From positions 1 through 64,000 of the forward strand of contig JAMIFN010000132.1 of assembly GCA_035906235.1 (NCBI GenBank): a stretch of 64,000 nucleotides of DNA. The letters are read 5' to 3'. Within the stretch, counting starts at the first letter, position 1. Every line of letters starts with the position of its first letter. The notes under the pieces are model-generated. The model did no database searches. It saw only the letters and a program-made list of their open reading frames with translations, and had not been told where the DNA came from. This document shows, one piece after another, positions 26,327-34,700 of this stretch. Source of the DNA: JAMIFN01 sp035906235. Lineage in GTDB: Bacteria; Pseudomonadota; Gammaproteobacteria; Burkholderiales; Burkholderiaceae_C. The position numbers were made by a program, and so were the translations under genes.

Positions 26327-28630
26327 ATGCTTCCTACCAGCTCTACGCTAGCCCAAATGCGCCGCCACTGGCTGCGCATTGTTCTTTTGTTGCTCCCTAT
26401 TGTGCTCTTGCTGTTGCAAGCGGTGCATGTTCTACCCTATGGGGCGCTCAGACACCTGGATAATTTATACAGTGACAGTCGCTTGCGACTGACGATGCCT
26501 AAGACGCGCGCTCAGGATGTCGTCATCATTGATATTGATGAGAAAAGCCTGGCTGAATTGGGTCGCTGGCCTTGGTCGCGCCAAACCATGTTGCAGTTGG
26601 TTCAGGCTGTATTTGAACAACAGCAAGCTGCGATTTTGGGTATTGATATGGTGTTGGCCGAGCCAGACACCAGCTCGGGCCTGAGCATTTTGGAGGATCT
26701 GGCCAAAGGGGAATTTGCCCATCAGCCCGAGTTCGTGGCACGCGTTCAAGCGTTGCAGCACAGCCTGAATTACGACGCCCAATTTGCCCAAGTCATGCAG
26801 CGTTATCCTATCGTGCTGGGCTATTACTTCAGCAGCGACCGCAATGGCGAGAAAAACGGTCAGCTGCCAGCCCCCATCTTAAGTAGCAGCGATCTGCATG
26901 GGCGCAAAATCCAGGTCAGTGCTTGGAATGGCTATGGTGCCAACTTACCGATCTTTGCCCAATCGGCACCCAGCGCAGGTTTTTTTAATGCCATCAGTGC
27001 TGGCGATGGAGTCGTCAGATCGATGCCGCTGCTGGCGCAGTACGATGGTCAGTATTACCAATCCTTACCCTTGGCCATGCTGCGCCTCGCTACCGGGCAA
27101 CCCAAGGTGCAAGCCGTTTTTCCTCCCGAGCGATTTCTGGGCAGGGGTTATCAACACCTAGCGCAACTCGATCTGAGCTACGCCAATGGTCGGACGGCAA
27201 CGATTCCTGTGGATGAGCAAGTGGCCACACAGATTCCCTTTCGCGGGCCTGGCGGTGCGCAAGGAGGCTCGTTTACTTACTATTCGGCCAGCGATATTTT
27301 GAAAAATCGCACGCCTGCAGCTGCCCTCAAGGGCAAATTGGTGCTGCTGGGCACCACGGCACCAGGTTTGCTGGATTTGCGTACAACGCCCGTAGGTGAT
27401 GCCTATCCTGGGGTTGAGGTCCATGCCAATGTTTTAGCAGGATTTCTAGAAGGTAACACCCCCATACGCCCCGACTATGCTACCGGGTATGAGTTTGCCT
27501 GTCTGGTGTTGTTGGGTTTGGTCTTGTTATGGTTTCTACCGCGCCTGTCGGCCTTGCGCAGCATGGCATTGAGTGTGGGCTTGCTACTGCTCTGCGTTGG
27601 CATCAACACATGGCTCTATCTTGGCGCGCATCTTATTTTGCCACTCGCATCCTCAGCCGTCATCATCATGGTGATGCTGGTTTTGCACCTAGCCTATGGC
27701 TATTTGGTTGCCAACCGATCCAAGCGTGATTTGGCCAAACTTTTTGGCAGCTATGTGCCATCGGAGCTGGTAGATGAGATGCTCAAGGATCCTAAGCATT
27801 ATTCGATGCTAGCTCGCAATCAAGAGCTGACCGTTATGTTTTGCGATATCCGTGGCTTTACCAAATTGGCGGAAGGGGCAGACCCCCTGCAAATACAGTC
27901 CCTGCTCAACCGCCTCTTTGGTCATCTGACGGAAATTATCCGTAAGCACGGCGGGACGATAGACAAATACATGGGCGACTGTGTCATGGCTTTTTGGGGC
28001 GCGCCGATGAGCCAGCCTGAGCATGCCCAAATTGCCCTCCATTGCGCCCACGAAATCATCACCAGCCTGCCGCGTATCAATAGCGATTTAAAGGCATCTG
28101 GCCTGATGCCATCCCAGTATCACGATTTAGGGGTGAGTATTGCGTTAAATACTGGCGTGATGTGCGTCGGCAATATGGGCACTGAGCTGCGCCAAGCCTA
28201 CACCGTTATCGGCGACGAGGTCAATTTAGCAGCCCGCATCGAGCCACTGAGCCGACTGTACGCTGTCGATATTGTTGCCACCAATGTGGTGCGCAAACAC
28301 AACCCAGATTGGGTATGGCAAGAGCTGGACCTCGTGCAAGTCAAAGGTCGCCAAGCGCCAGAGCGGATTTTTACCCCGATCGCCTTGCGTTCGGCATTGG
28401 GCGATGCGCAACGCAATGAACTCAAAGTGTGGTCGCAATTTGTCCAAGCCTACCGTCAGGGGCAGGTGGACAGTTGCGAGATGCTGCTGTTTAATTTGCA
28501 ACGCCTGCATCCAGCCTCTGCGTTGTACACCCTGTATGCAGAACGCTTAGCGCTACTGCGTAAAGACCCCCCAGAAAATTGGCAGGGTGTTGCCATCATG
28601 GGGCCGAGCAAATATTCCCCTTTGGTTTAA
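26327..28630 (+). CDS. CHASE2-domain transmembrane adenylate cyclase (class III)
   Basis: 767 residues. One N-terminal membrane segment, a CHASE2 sensor (about 45-375; VVIIDIDEKSLAELGRWPWSR, GKLVLLGTTAPGLLDLRTTP), three membrane segments (about 385-470) and a class III cyclase domain (about 490-690). Metal-binding Asp residues sit in VMFCDIRGFTKL and KYMGDCVMAFW; the Lys in GGTIDKYMGD and the Asp in TVIGDEVNLAARIE match residues that select ATP over GTP. A helical tail of about 60 residues ends the protein. It probably makes cAMP in response to an outside signal. Its sensor resembles that of the kinase 4 kb upstream. Confidence 0.94.
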   Translation: MLPTSSTLAQMRRHWLRIVLLLLPIVLLLLQAVHVLPYGALRHLDNLYSDSRLRLTMPKTRAQDVVIIDIDEKSLAELGRWPWSRQTMLQLVQAVFEQQQAAILGIDMVLAEPDTSSGLSILEDLAKGEFAHQPEFVARVQALQHSLNYDAQFAQVMQRYPIVLGYYFSSDRNGEKNGQLPAPILSSSDLHGRKIQVSAWNGYGANLPIFAQSAPSAGFFNAISAGDGVVRSMPLLAQYDGQYYQSLPLAMLRLATGQPKVQAVFPPERFLGRGYQHLAQLDLSYANGRTATIPVDEQVATQIPFRGPGGAQGGSFTYYSASDILKNRTPAAALKGKLVLLGTTAPGLLDLRTTPVGDAYPGVEVHANVLAGFLEGNTPIRPDYATGYEFACLVLLGLVLLWFLPRLSALRSMALSVGLLLLCVGINTWLYLGAHLILPLASSAVIIMVMLVLHLAYGYLVANRSKRDLAKLFGSYVPSELVDEMLKDPKHYSMLARNQELTVMFCDIRGFTKLAEGADPLQIQSLLNRLFGHLTEIIRKHGGTIDKYMGDCVMAFWGAPMSQPEHAQIALHCAHEIITSLPRINSDLKASGLMPSQYHDLGVSIALNTGVMCVGNMGTELRQAYTVIGDEVNLAARIEPLSRLYAVDIVATNVVRKHNPDWVWQELDLVQVKGRQAPERIFTPIALRSALGDAQRNELKVWSQFVQAYRQGQVDSCEMLLFNLQRLHPASALYTLYAERLALLRKDPPENWQGVAIMGPSKYSPLV

Positions 28631-28649
28631 AGCGCGCCTAGGTTGACTT

Positions 28650-29471
28650 ATGCAGCTACAAGTTCTTGGATGCTCCGGCGCCATTGCTCAAGGGGTGTAT
28701 ACCAGTTCTTTTTTGATCGATGCTGCCATCGCTTTGGATTCGGGTACGGGGCTGGGGCAATTAACGCTGGCGCAAATGCTGCAGCTCGATCACATCTTCA
28801 TCACCCATACCCATCTTGATCACATCGCCGCGCTGCCGCTTCTATTAGACAGCGTGATGAGCATCCGTACCCAAACAGCGCGCCCGCCTGTGCAGGTGTA
28901 TGCCCTGCCTGAAACCCTGTATGCATTGCGCAAACATATTTTCAACCGCATTATTTGGCCTGATTTCACGGCTTTGCCTTCGCGCGATAAACCTGTGCTG
29001 AACTTCGTGCCCGTCAGACTGGGGCAAGTCGTCACCTTCGACGGCTTGCCGCACCAGGTGCAAGTCTTGCCAGCGCAGCACACCGTGGCCGCCGCCGCCT
29101 ATGCCGTACGCCCAGCAGCCCATGCGCCTGCCTTGGTCTATACCGGTGATACCGGCCCCAACCCCCTGCTTTGGCAAAATTTAGCACAGCTGGATGTGGC
29201 AGGTTTAATCATTGAAGCTGCATTCAGCAACCAAGAATCTGGCTTGGCACGAGCCGCCCTGCATCTGTGCCCTAATAGTTTGCTTGGCGAACTGCGCAAT
29301 ATCCCTGCCAACAGCCATTACCCCATCTATATCACCCACACCAAGCCTGCACAGGCACAGCAAATCCAAGCAGAGGTGAAGGCGCTGCTGCAGCAAGACG
29401 CGCAGCTGACCAATCTGTTGAGCCAACACCCCTTGCATTGGTTGCAATGTGGGCAAACAATCCGTATTTAG
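28650..29471 (+). CDS. Metallo-beta-lactamase-fold cyclic-nucleotide phosphodiesterase (class II)
   Basis: 273 residues, starting 19 bp after the cyclase stop codon. The fold is shown by LGCSGAIAQG, FLIDAAIALDSGTGLG, the metal motif IFITHTHLDHIAALP, VLPAQHTV, YTGDTGPNPLLW and the late IYITHTKP. The opening block and the THTHLDH context match class II 3',5'-cyclic-nucleotide phosphodiesterases (PDE1/CpdP type). Directly following an adenylate cyclase gene, cAMP breakdown is the most likely job. It is not related to the calcineurin-fold CpdA. There is no visible signal peptide, so it should act in the cytosol. Confidence 0.88.
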   Translation: MQLQVLGCSGAIAQGVYTSSFLIDAAIALDSGTGLGQLTLAQMLQLDHIFITHTHLDHIAALPLLLDSVMSIRTQTARPPVQVYALPETLYALRKHIFNRIIWPDFTALPSRDKPVLNFVPVRLGQVVTFDGLPHQVQVLPAQHTVAAAAYAVRPAAHAPALVYTGDTGPNPLLWQNLAQLDVAGLIIEAAFSNQESGLARAALHLCPNSLLGELRNIPANSHYPIYITHTKPAQAQQIQAEVKALLQQDAQLTNLLSQHPLHWLQCGQTIRI

Positions 29472-29475
29472 TCAC

Positions 29476-29867
29476 CCCCTGATTTATTCATAAGCTATTG
29501 ATTTTATTAGGTATTTTGGATTTTCCTGGTAAAATAACTCCCAGTTTTACTCTCTGCATTTGCGAGTTTTTGGGAATTTTTCATGTTTGCTTGCCCTGCC
29601 ACCGAAGACTTCTTTCGCCTGCGCATTGATCAAATGATTGACCTGCACCATTCCCTGGCTGCTGCGCCAAATCGCCAAGAAAGGCTTGGCCTTTCTTGAA
29701 CAGGTTTTTTTACGCCTGCAGCAAATGGGGCTACAGGCAGGCTCAGCATACAAGCGACGATTGCAGTCGTTCAAATCATGGCTAAGGCTTACCTGTGCAC
29801 CTGCCATGGCGGGCAGGTAAACCCCATCAGGCACTAGGTCATGACCGGGAAATGAATAAATCAGGGG
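29476..29867. mobile_element. Internally deleted IS5-like element with 16-bp inverted ends
   Basis: CCCCTGATTTATTCAT at 29476-29491 recurs as its exact reverse complement at 29852-29867. The 392-bp interior carries the N-terminal fragment of an IS5-type transposase gene and a perfect 10-bp hairpin CAAGAAAGGC/GCCTTTCTTG (29676-29698) near a run of T. It looks like an IS reduced to ends plus the start of its gene, which could be moved only by a related transposase elsewhere. No target duplication was resolved by eye. This explains the gap between the phosphodiesterase and DUF924 genes. Confidence 0.75.
29583..29699 (+). pseudogene. IS5-family transposase N-terminal remnant
   Basis: 38 codons starting MFACPATEDFFRLRIDQMID, which matches the usual opening of IS5-group transposases (FFRxRLDQMIDLRHPLA). 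After LHHSLA the similarity ends and a stop follows, consistent with an internal deletion joining the start of the gene to the far end of the element. Confidence 0.7.
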
Positions 29868-29891
29868 CGACGACATAGCCCGATTTCATGC

Positions 29892-30428
29892 CTAAAAACT
29901 CGATCCTGGCTGGCTGAGGAATTGCAACTCCTCAGCCGAGGACACCCGCCCCAGTATTGCGTTGCGGTGCGGATAACGACCAAAGCGCTCGATGATGAGC
30001 TGGTGCTGTAACTCAAAATCGTAGCTATTGGCGCTGGCGTGTTGGGCAAACAGCGGCAGCGCTTGTGCATGAATGCTGCGCGATTCGCTGTGCATAAGGG
30101 GAAGCAGCAAAAAGCTGCGCTGGGTTTCATCCAAAGCCGACAAAGCGCCACTGCGCACCGCCTCTTGCGCCAAAGCCAAAGCCTGCGCGTCTTGAGCAAA
30201 AGCCTGCGCACTGCCGCGATGGATATTGCGCGAGAACTGGTCCAGCACCATGATTTCCGCCAAGCGCCCCTGCGCTGTACTGCGCCAAGCGGCTAGTTCG
30301 CCCGCGCTGGCCTGCAGCAATAGGGGCGCAAAACGCTGGCGTATGCGCGCATCTACAGCCGCATCAGGTGTCCACCACTGAGATGGCTGCAACTCTTCAA
30401 ACCAAAATTTCAGCACCGCGTTTGGCAT
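29892..30428 (-). CDS. DUF924 family protein
   Basis: 178 residues. Clear family blocks: VLKFWFEELQPSQWW, RFAPLLLQASAGELAAW, GRLAEIMVLDQFSRNIHRG, FLLLPLMHSES, and the end FGRYPHRNAILGR. It is a small all-helical cytosolic protein with a TPR-like fold and no established function. It lies 42 bp downstream of the antiporter gene in the same direction and may share its transcript. Confidence 0.92.
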   Translation of the reverse strand: MPNAVLKFWFEELQPSQWWTPDAAVDARIRQRFAPLLLQASAGELAAWRSTAQGRLAEIMVLDQFSRNIHRGSAQAFAQDAQALALAQEAVRSGALSALDETQRSFLLLPLMHSESRSIHAQALPLFAQHASANSYDFELQHQLIIERFGRYPHRNAILGRVSSAEELQFLSQPGSSF

Positions 30429-30470
30429 AGCACCCTTTCGTTTGAGTTAAGCAGCCGCATGCAGCGCGGC

Positions 30471-31559
30471 TTAAGGCACCCAGTTAAAGAACAAGAAGGC
30501 GGCAAACACCACCAAATGCACGATGCCTTGCATGATGTTGCTGCGGCCATAAGTGACGGTGTGCAGGCTGATCCCAAAAGTCAGCAGCAGCAAGACCACG
30601 GCCTTGGGCGCCAGCCCCAGGGTCAGGGGCAAATCCAACATCAGGGCTATGCCTATCACCACCGGGATGGTCAAGCCGATAGAAGCCAGCGCCGAGCCTA
30701 TGGCCAGATTCATGCTGGTTTGCAGGCGGTTCATGCGGGCGGCGCGAATGGCGGCTATGGCCTCGGGCAGCAGCACCAAGATGGCAATCACAATACCCAA
30801 AACGGCGGGCGGCGCTTGCATCACGGTTAAGGCTTGTTCGATACTGGGCGAGAGCAGCTTGGCCAGACCGATGACCACAACCAAGGACAGCATCATCAGC
30901 GCAAAAGCAAACCAGGCTTGGGTGCGGCTGGGCGGCTCGGGGTGGCGGCCATCGGCGCTGACTTCTGCGGTGTGCAGAAAATAGTCTTTATGCCGCATGG
31001 TTTGAATAAACACAAAAGCCAACCAAATCACCAACGAAGCCACGGCCACAAAAAGCAGCTGCGAATGCGCGTAAGTGCCGGGCCCCGTGGTGGTGGTCAG
31101 GCTGGGCAGCACCAGCACCAAGGTGGCCAAAACCATCAGCGCCGTCAGCCCCGTGCCCACGCCTTCGACGCGAAAATCCTGTTCGTGGTGGCAATACGCC
31201 CCCACCCATAGCGCAGCGCCCATCACCCCAGTACAAATCACCATGACGGCGGCGTAAATCGAGTCGCGCGCCAGTGTGGCGGCGCTGGCGCCACCGCCCA
31301 GCATCATGCTGACGATCAGCGCGGCTTCAATCACCGTAACCGCCAAAGCCAGCACGATCGTGCCGTAAGGCTCGCCCAAACGGTGCGCCACGGTTTCGGC
31401 ATGATCGACAGCTGCCAAAACCGATGCCCCTAAAGCCAGCGCGCACAAAATCAGCAGCCATAAAGGTGTGCCCAGCACCGCCGCCAAGCCCCATAAAAAA
31501 ATGGCCAGAAGGGGGGCAACAAGGGGCCAATTGGGGCGGAGGCTGGGGTAGTGGCTCAT
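30471..31559 (-). CDS. chaA: Cation/proton antiporter of the CaCA family (ChaA-like)
   Basis: 362 residues from ATG 31559 (MSHYPSLRPNW); an upstream in-frame start at 31628 adds a non-conserved tail and is rejected. About eleven hydrophobic segments. The paired alpha repeats of the family are visible: GEPYGTIVLALAVTVIEAAL in the first half and AILVLLPEAIAAIRAA with NLAIGSALASIGLTIPVV in the second, each with the essential Glu. ChaA proteins exchange Na+, K+ or Ca2+ for protons and help in alkaline or salt stress. A dispersed repeat lies in the gap to the upstream priA gene. Confidence 0.9.
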   Translation of the reverse strand: MSHYPSLRPNWPLVAPLLAIFLWGLAAVLGTPLWLLILCALALGASVLAAVDHAETVAHRLGEPYGTIVLALAVTVIEAALIVSMMLGGGASAATLARDSIYAAVMVICTGVMGAALWVGAYCHHEQDFRVEGVGTGLTALMVLATLVLVLPSLTTTTGPGTYAHSQLLFVAVASLVIWLAFVFIQTMRHKDYFLHTAEVSADGRHPEPPSRTQAWFAFALMMLSLVVVIGLAKLLSPSIEQALTVMQAPPAVLGIVIAILVLLPEAIAAIRAARMNRLQTSMNLAIGSALASIGLTIPVVIGIALMLDLPLTLGLAPKAVVLLLLTFGISLHTVTYGRSNIMQGIVHLVVFAAFLFFNWVP

Positions 31560-31648
31560 GCTGCAGGGGGGGCAGAAAAGTATGCTGAAGGAGGGGCGGA
31601 AGGGGCATTGTAGAGAAGCCCAGCGCAAGGCTCAGAAAAACTACAAAA

Positions 31649-31702
31649 AAGATAGCTACCCAGGCAGGTTTTACAGACTACAAGCCCAAAAACACCCTGA
31701 AA
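31649..31702 (-). repeat. Dispersed repeat copy 9
   Basis: Reverse orientation and somewhat diverged: GATAGCTACCCAGGCAGGTT, then TTACAGACTACAAGCCC and ACACCCTGAAAAT. It ends two bases from the priA stop codon and precedes the antiporter gene. Confidence 0.85.
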
Positions 31703-31703
31703 A

Positions 31704-33869
31704 TTACACCGCCGCGGGATCCACATCCAGCGCCCAGCGCAGCAAGCCCGGACTGCGTATGCTGACAAATTGGCTGCGCCAGCGCGTGAGGAATTTTTGC
31801 AGGGCGGCGCGGTTCTCCGCCTCGACCAAAAGCTGGGCGCGTTCGGTATTGGCGACGCGCTGCATGGCCATGGGCACGGGGGCGTAGAGCATGACGCCGC
31901 CCTCGGCCACCAGCGCCTGCCCCAGATCGCAAGCGGCTTGCAAAAAGGCTTGCGCCGCCTCTTGCGTGCGTGCCTCAGCCCGCAGCAGGGCCTGAAAGCT
32001 AAAGGGCGGCATGGCCGCCATGTGCCGCTCTTGCAATTGGCTGCTGGCAAAGCCCGCCCAATCGTGGCGCATCAGCCAGGTGAACAGCGGGTGCTCGGGG
32101 TTAAAGGTTTGCACCAGCATTTGCGCCTTGCCGCTTAAATCGGCATCGCGCCCAGCACGGCCAGCCGCTTGCATCAGCAGGGCAGCACTGCGTTCAGGGG
32201 CGCGAAAGTCGGCGGCAAACAGGCCGCCATCGGGGTTGATGGCCGCCACCAGGGTGATGCGGCGAAAGTCGTGCCCCTTGGCCACCATTTGCGTGCCCAC
32301 CAACACATCCACCGCGCCGCTGTGCAGCTGCTCTAGGTGCTGGCTCAGGCCGTCTTTGCCTTTAACGCTGTCGGCGTCCATGCGCAGCACACGGGCGGGC
32401 TGCCCATCGGGGCGCTGCACGCCAGCTAGCAGGGCGCTGATTTCTTCTTCCAATTTTTCGGTGCCACGGCCTAGGGGGGCAATGTCTAAATTGCCGCATT
32501 CGGGGCAGGCGCGGGGCGTGGCTTGGGCATCGCCGCAGTGGTGGCAGCGCAGGCTGCGGTCGATTTTGTGAAAAACCTGAAAAGCGCTGCAATGGTTGCA
32601 GGCGCTTTTCCAGCCGCATTCGCCGCAGCTGAGCACGGGCGCATAGCCACGGCGGTTGAGCAACAACAGGGCTTGCTCGCCGCGCGCAATGCGCTCTTGC
32701 AAAGCAGCCAGCAAATAGCTGGAGATAACTGTGCCCTTGGGCTGCAAACGCATATCGACCAAGCGCACGGGGGTGAGTTGGCCCGCGCCTATGCGCTCGG
32801 GCAATTCTTGCAACTGATAGCGCCCGCTTTGCGCGGCCTGCCAGCTTTCTAAGCTGGGCGTGGCCGAGCCTAAAACCACGGTGCAGCTGCCTGCCGCCAC
32901 GCTGTGCAGGCGCGCACTTTCTAGTTTTGCGCGGTACACCGCCAAATCGCGGGCTGAATGGCGTGCGCCGTCTTGCGCTTTGTAGCTGGCGTCGTGTTCT
33001 TCATCAACCACAATCAAACGCAAATCCACCAGGCTGGCAAACACCGCCAAGCGCGTGCCCAGCACAATGCGTGCGCCCCCGCTGTGCGCCGCCAGCCAGG
33101 CGCTTGATCGCTCAGCCGCGGTCATGCCGCTGTGCATGCTGACGACCGCCGCCGCGCCCAAATGGGCAAAGCGGGCGCGAAACTGCCCTAAGAGTTGGGG
33201 CGTGAGGTTGATCTCGGGCACCAGCACCAGCACCTGCGCCGTCGCTGCCGCCGCCAGCGTGGCCGCAGCGGCCTGCATATACACCTCGGTCTTGCCGCTG
33301 CCTGTGCGCCCAAACAGCAGCAGGGGTTTGCTGTCGGTTTGGCTTTGTGCGGCAGTGATGGCTTGCAGGGCAGCTGTTTGCGCGGGGTTTAAGGTTTTTT
33401 CAGGCTGTTTTTGCGTGTTTAAGGCGGAAACGCTGCCTGAGCAGCTCTCATTTTTGATGCTGTTTTCTGGATTTTCGAGCTTGGCGAGCTTTTTGAGCTT
33501 GCGTGCCAATTGCTCGGCACTCCAGTCTTTCAGCTGGGGCGGCAAGGCGGCCAGCGCCACTTCGCCCAAGCTGCGCTGGTAGTAACGGGCGGCAAAGGCG
33601 ACCAGCTCCCGCCAGCTGGCAGGCAGGGGGGCAATGCCATCCAAAACCGTGCTGATGGCTTTGAGTTTGCCCACATCCAGCCCATCGGCCGTGGTGTGCG
33701 CGGTATCGGCAGCCTTGGCCTGCCCCCAGACCAGGCCCAGCACCTCGCGCCGCCCCAAAGGCACCCGCACCAAGCTGCCCAACGCTAAGGGCGCAGGGTG
33801 GGTATAACTGAGCAGGGCGGGCAGGCGGCTATGCGCTGGCAGCGCCACCAAAACGCTGAAAACAGGCAC
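31704..33869 (-). CDS. priA: Primosomal replication protein N' (PriA helicase) with an in-frame repeat insertion
   Basis: 721 residues with a GTG start at 33869. PriA restarts stalled replication forks. The N-terminal DNA-binding domain (about 1-115) is followed by helicase domains with Walker A GRTGSGKTEVY, the DEEHD box, GSATPSLESW, a zinc region of eight Cys (CGEC, CNHC, CHHC, CPEC) and QAAGRAGRD. Between the DNA-binding domain and the helicase core, about residues 137-160 (SIKNESCSGS followed by VSALNTQKQPEKT) are encoded by a copy of the window's dispersed repeat. The frame is kept and all catalytic motifs are intact, so the gene is most likely functional. Confidence 0.95.
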   Translation of the reverse strand: MPVFSVLVALPAHSRLPALLSYTHPAPLALGSLVRVPLGRREVLGLVWGQAKAADTAHTTADGLDVGKLKAISTVLDGIAPLPASWRELVAFAARYYQRSLGEVALAALPPQLKDWSAEQLARKLKKLAKLENPENSIKNESCSGSVSALNTQKQPEKTLNPAQTAALQAITAAQSQTDSKPLLLFGRTGSGKTEVYMQAAAATLAAAATAQVLVLVPEINLTPQLLGQFRARFAHLGAAAVVSMHSGMTAAERSSAWLAAHSGGARIVLGTRLAVFASLVDLRLIVVDEEHDASYKAQDGARHSARDLAVYRAKLESARLHSVAAGSCTVVLGSATPSLESWQAAQSGRYQLQELPERIGAGQLTPVRLVDMRLQPKGTVISSYLLAALQERIARGEQALLLLNRRGYAPVLSCGECGWKSACNHCSAFQVFHKIDRSLRCHHCGDAQATPRACPECGNLDIAPLGRGTEKLEEEISALLAGVQRPDGQPARVLRMDADSVKGKDGLSQHLEQLHSGAVDVLVGTQMVAKGHDFRRITLVAAINPDGGLFAADFRAPERSAALLMQAAGRAGRDADLSGKAQMLVQTFNPEHPLFTWLMRHDWAGFASSQLQERHMAAMPPFSFQALLRAEARTQEAAQAFLQAACDLGQALVAEGGVMLYAPVPMAMQRVANTERAQLLVEAENRAALQKFLTRWRSQFVSIRSPGLLRWALDVDPAAV
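33400..33460 (+). repeat. Dispersed repeat copy 10, inside priA
   Basis: TTTCAGGCTGTTTTTGCGTG, then TTTAAGGCGGAAACGCTGCC and TGAGCAGCTCTCATTTTT. It lies antisense to the element's forward orientation within priA, and the frame used is open in the consensus too (AGC TGC TCA GGC). Confidence 0.88.
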
Positions 33870-33905
33870 GGCAGCTGGGGCTAGGGAAGCAAAGGCTAGA
33901 GGCGA

Positions 33906-34658
33906 TTAGCGCGGGCAGTATTGGGTAAACACTTGCTGCATGCGGCTGTCGCCCTTGGCCAGATCAATGGCCACTGCGCCATCGGTGCCATCGGTGCCAT
34001 CACTGCCCTCAGCAGCCAACTGCGCTGGCAATTTCAGCTCTTGCCCTTGGCCGTTAAGGGCGCTGTAGTAGTGCAGGCGGCTCATGGCATAGGTTTTAGC
34101 CGCGCAGTGAAGTTGGTAGTGCGCCGCCAGCGAGCGTTGGCCTGCGCGCTTGGGCTCGGCCAAATTCTCGCGCCCATCAAACTGCACGCTGCCCGTTTTG
34201 CGGTCTTGTTGTACCGTGGCCGTCAGCACCAAAATCTGCCCTGCGGCATCGCTAAAGCGCCGGGCTTTTTGCAGGCGGTAGAGCGGCGCCAGCTCGCCCG
34301 TGACGCGGCTGCCGTTTTGCGCCAATTGTTCTAGGGCGTTTTCGTGTACCAAATACTGGCGCTGCTCGCTGCCCTGCCCCATGCGGATGCTGTTGCCGCT
34401 GGCATTCCAAGCAAAGCGGCCACGGCGCACCCAGGTGGAAAATTCGCCTTTGTCTTCAGCCGTTTCGCTGATGCGGTAGCTGCGCTTGCCCAGCAATTGC
34501 AGCTCGGTATAAAAGCCTGGGCAAGAGGCGCAAGGCAAGGTGCCCACATACAAACCTTGCCAATCGAGGCTATTTTTGGCCCTGTCGGGCGCGGCACCAG
34601 CCGCACTAGCCGCAGCAGCGGTCAATAGCAAGGGCAGAAAAACCGAAGAAACGCGCAT
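33906..34658 (-). CDS. NlpE-like protein with C-terminal surface-adhesin-E-like domain
   Basis: 250 residues from ATG 34658, with AAGGAG nine bases upstream. The signal peptide ends ASAAGA and has no lipobox Cys, unlike classical NlpE. The first domain (about 30-135) has DWQGLYVGTLPCASCPGFYT with the CxxC motif of NlpE, a sensor of envelope and copper stress. The second half (about 160-250) has a disulfide-type pattern (HCAAKTYAMSRLHYYS and the terminal QYCPR) like the surface-adhesin protein E domain. A short Gly/Asp/Thr repeat (GSDGTDGTDG) lies near the end. It is 32 bp from priA in the same direction. Confidence 0.78.
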   Translation of the reverse strand: MRVSSVFLPLLLTAAAASAAGAAPDRAKNSLDWQGLYVGTLPCASCPGFYTELQLLGKRSYRISETAEDKGEFSTWVRRGRFAWNASGNSIRMGQGSEQRQYLVHENALEQLAQNGSRVTGELAPLYRLQKARRFSDAAGQILVLTATVQQDRKTGSVQFDGRENLAEPKRAGQRSLAAHYQLHCAAKTYAMSRLHYYSALNGQGQELKLPAQLAAEGSDGTDGTDGAVAIDLAKGDSRMQQVFTQYCPR

Positions 34659-34700
34659 GAAAAGCTCCTTCAAATAGCAAAGTGACAGCGAGAAAACCGA

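Noticed and set aside
29547..29876. Minus-strand open frame of 109 codons in the short IS element
   Set aside because: It covers the inverted end and hairpin of the element and has no coding features; the plus-strand transposase remnant explains the sequence better.
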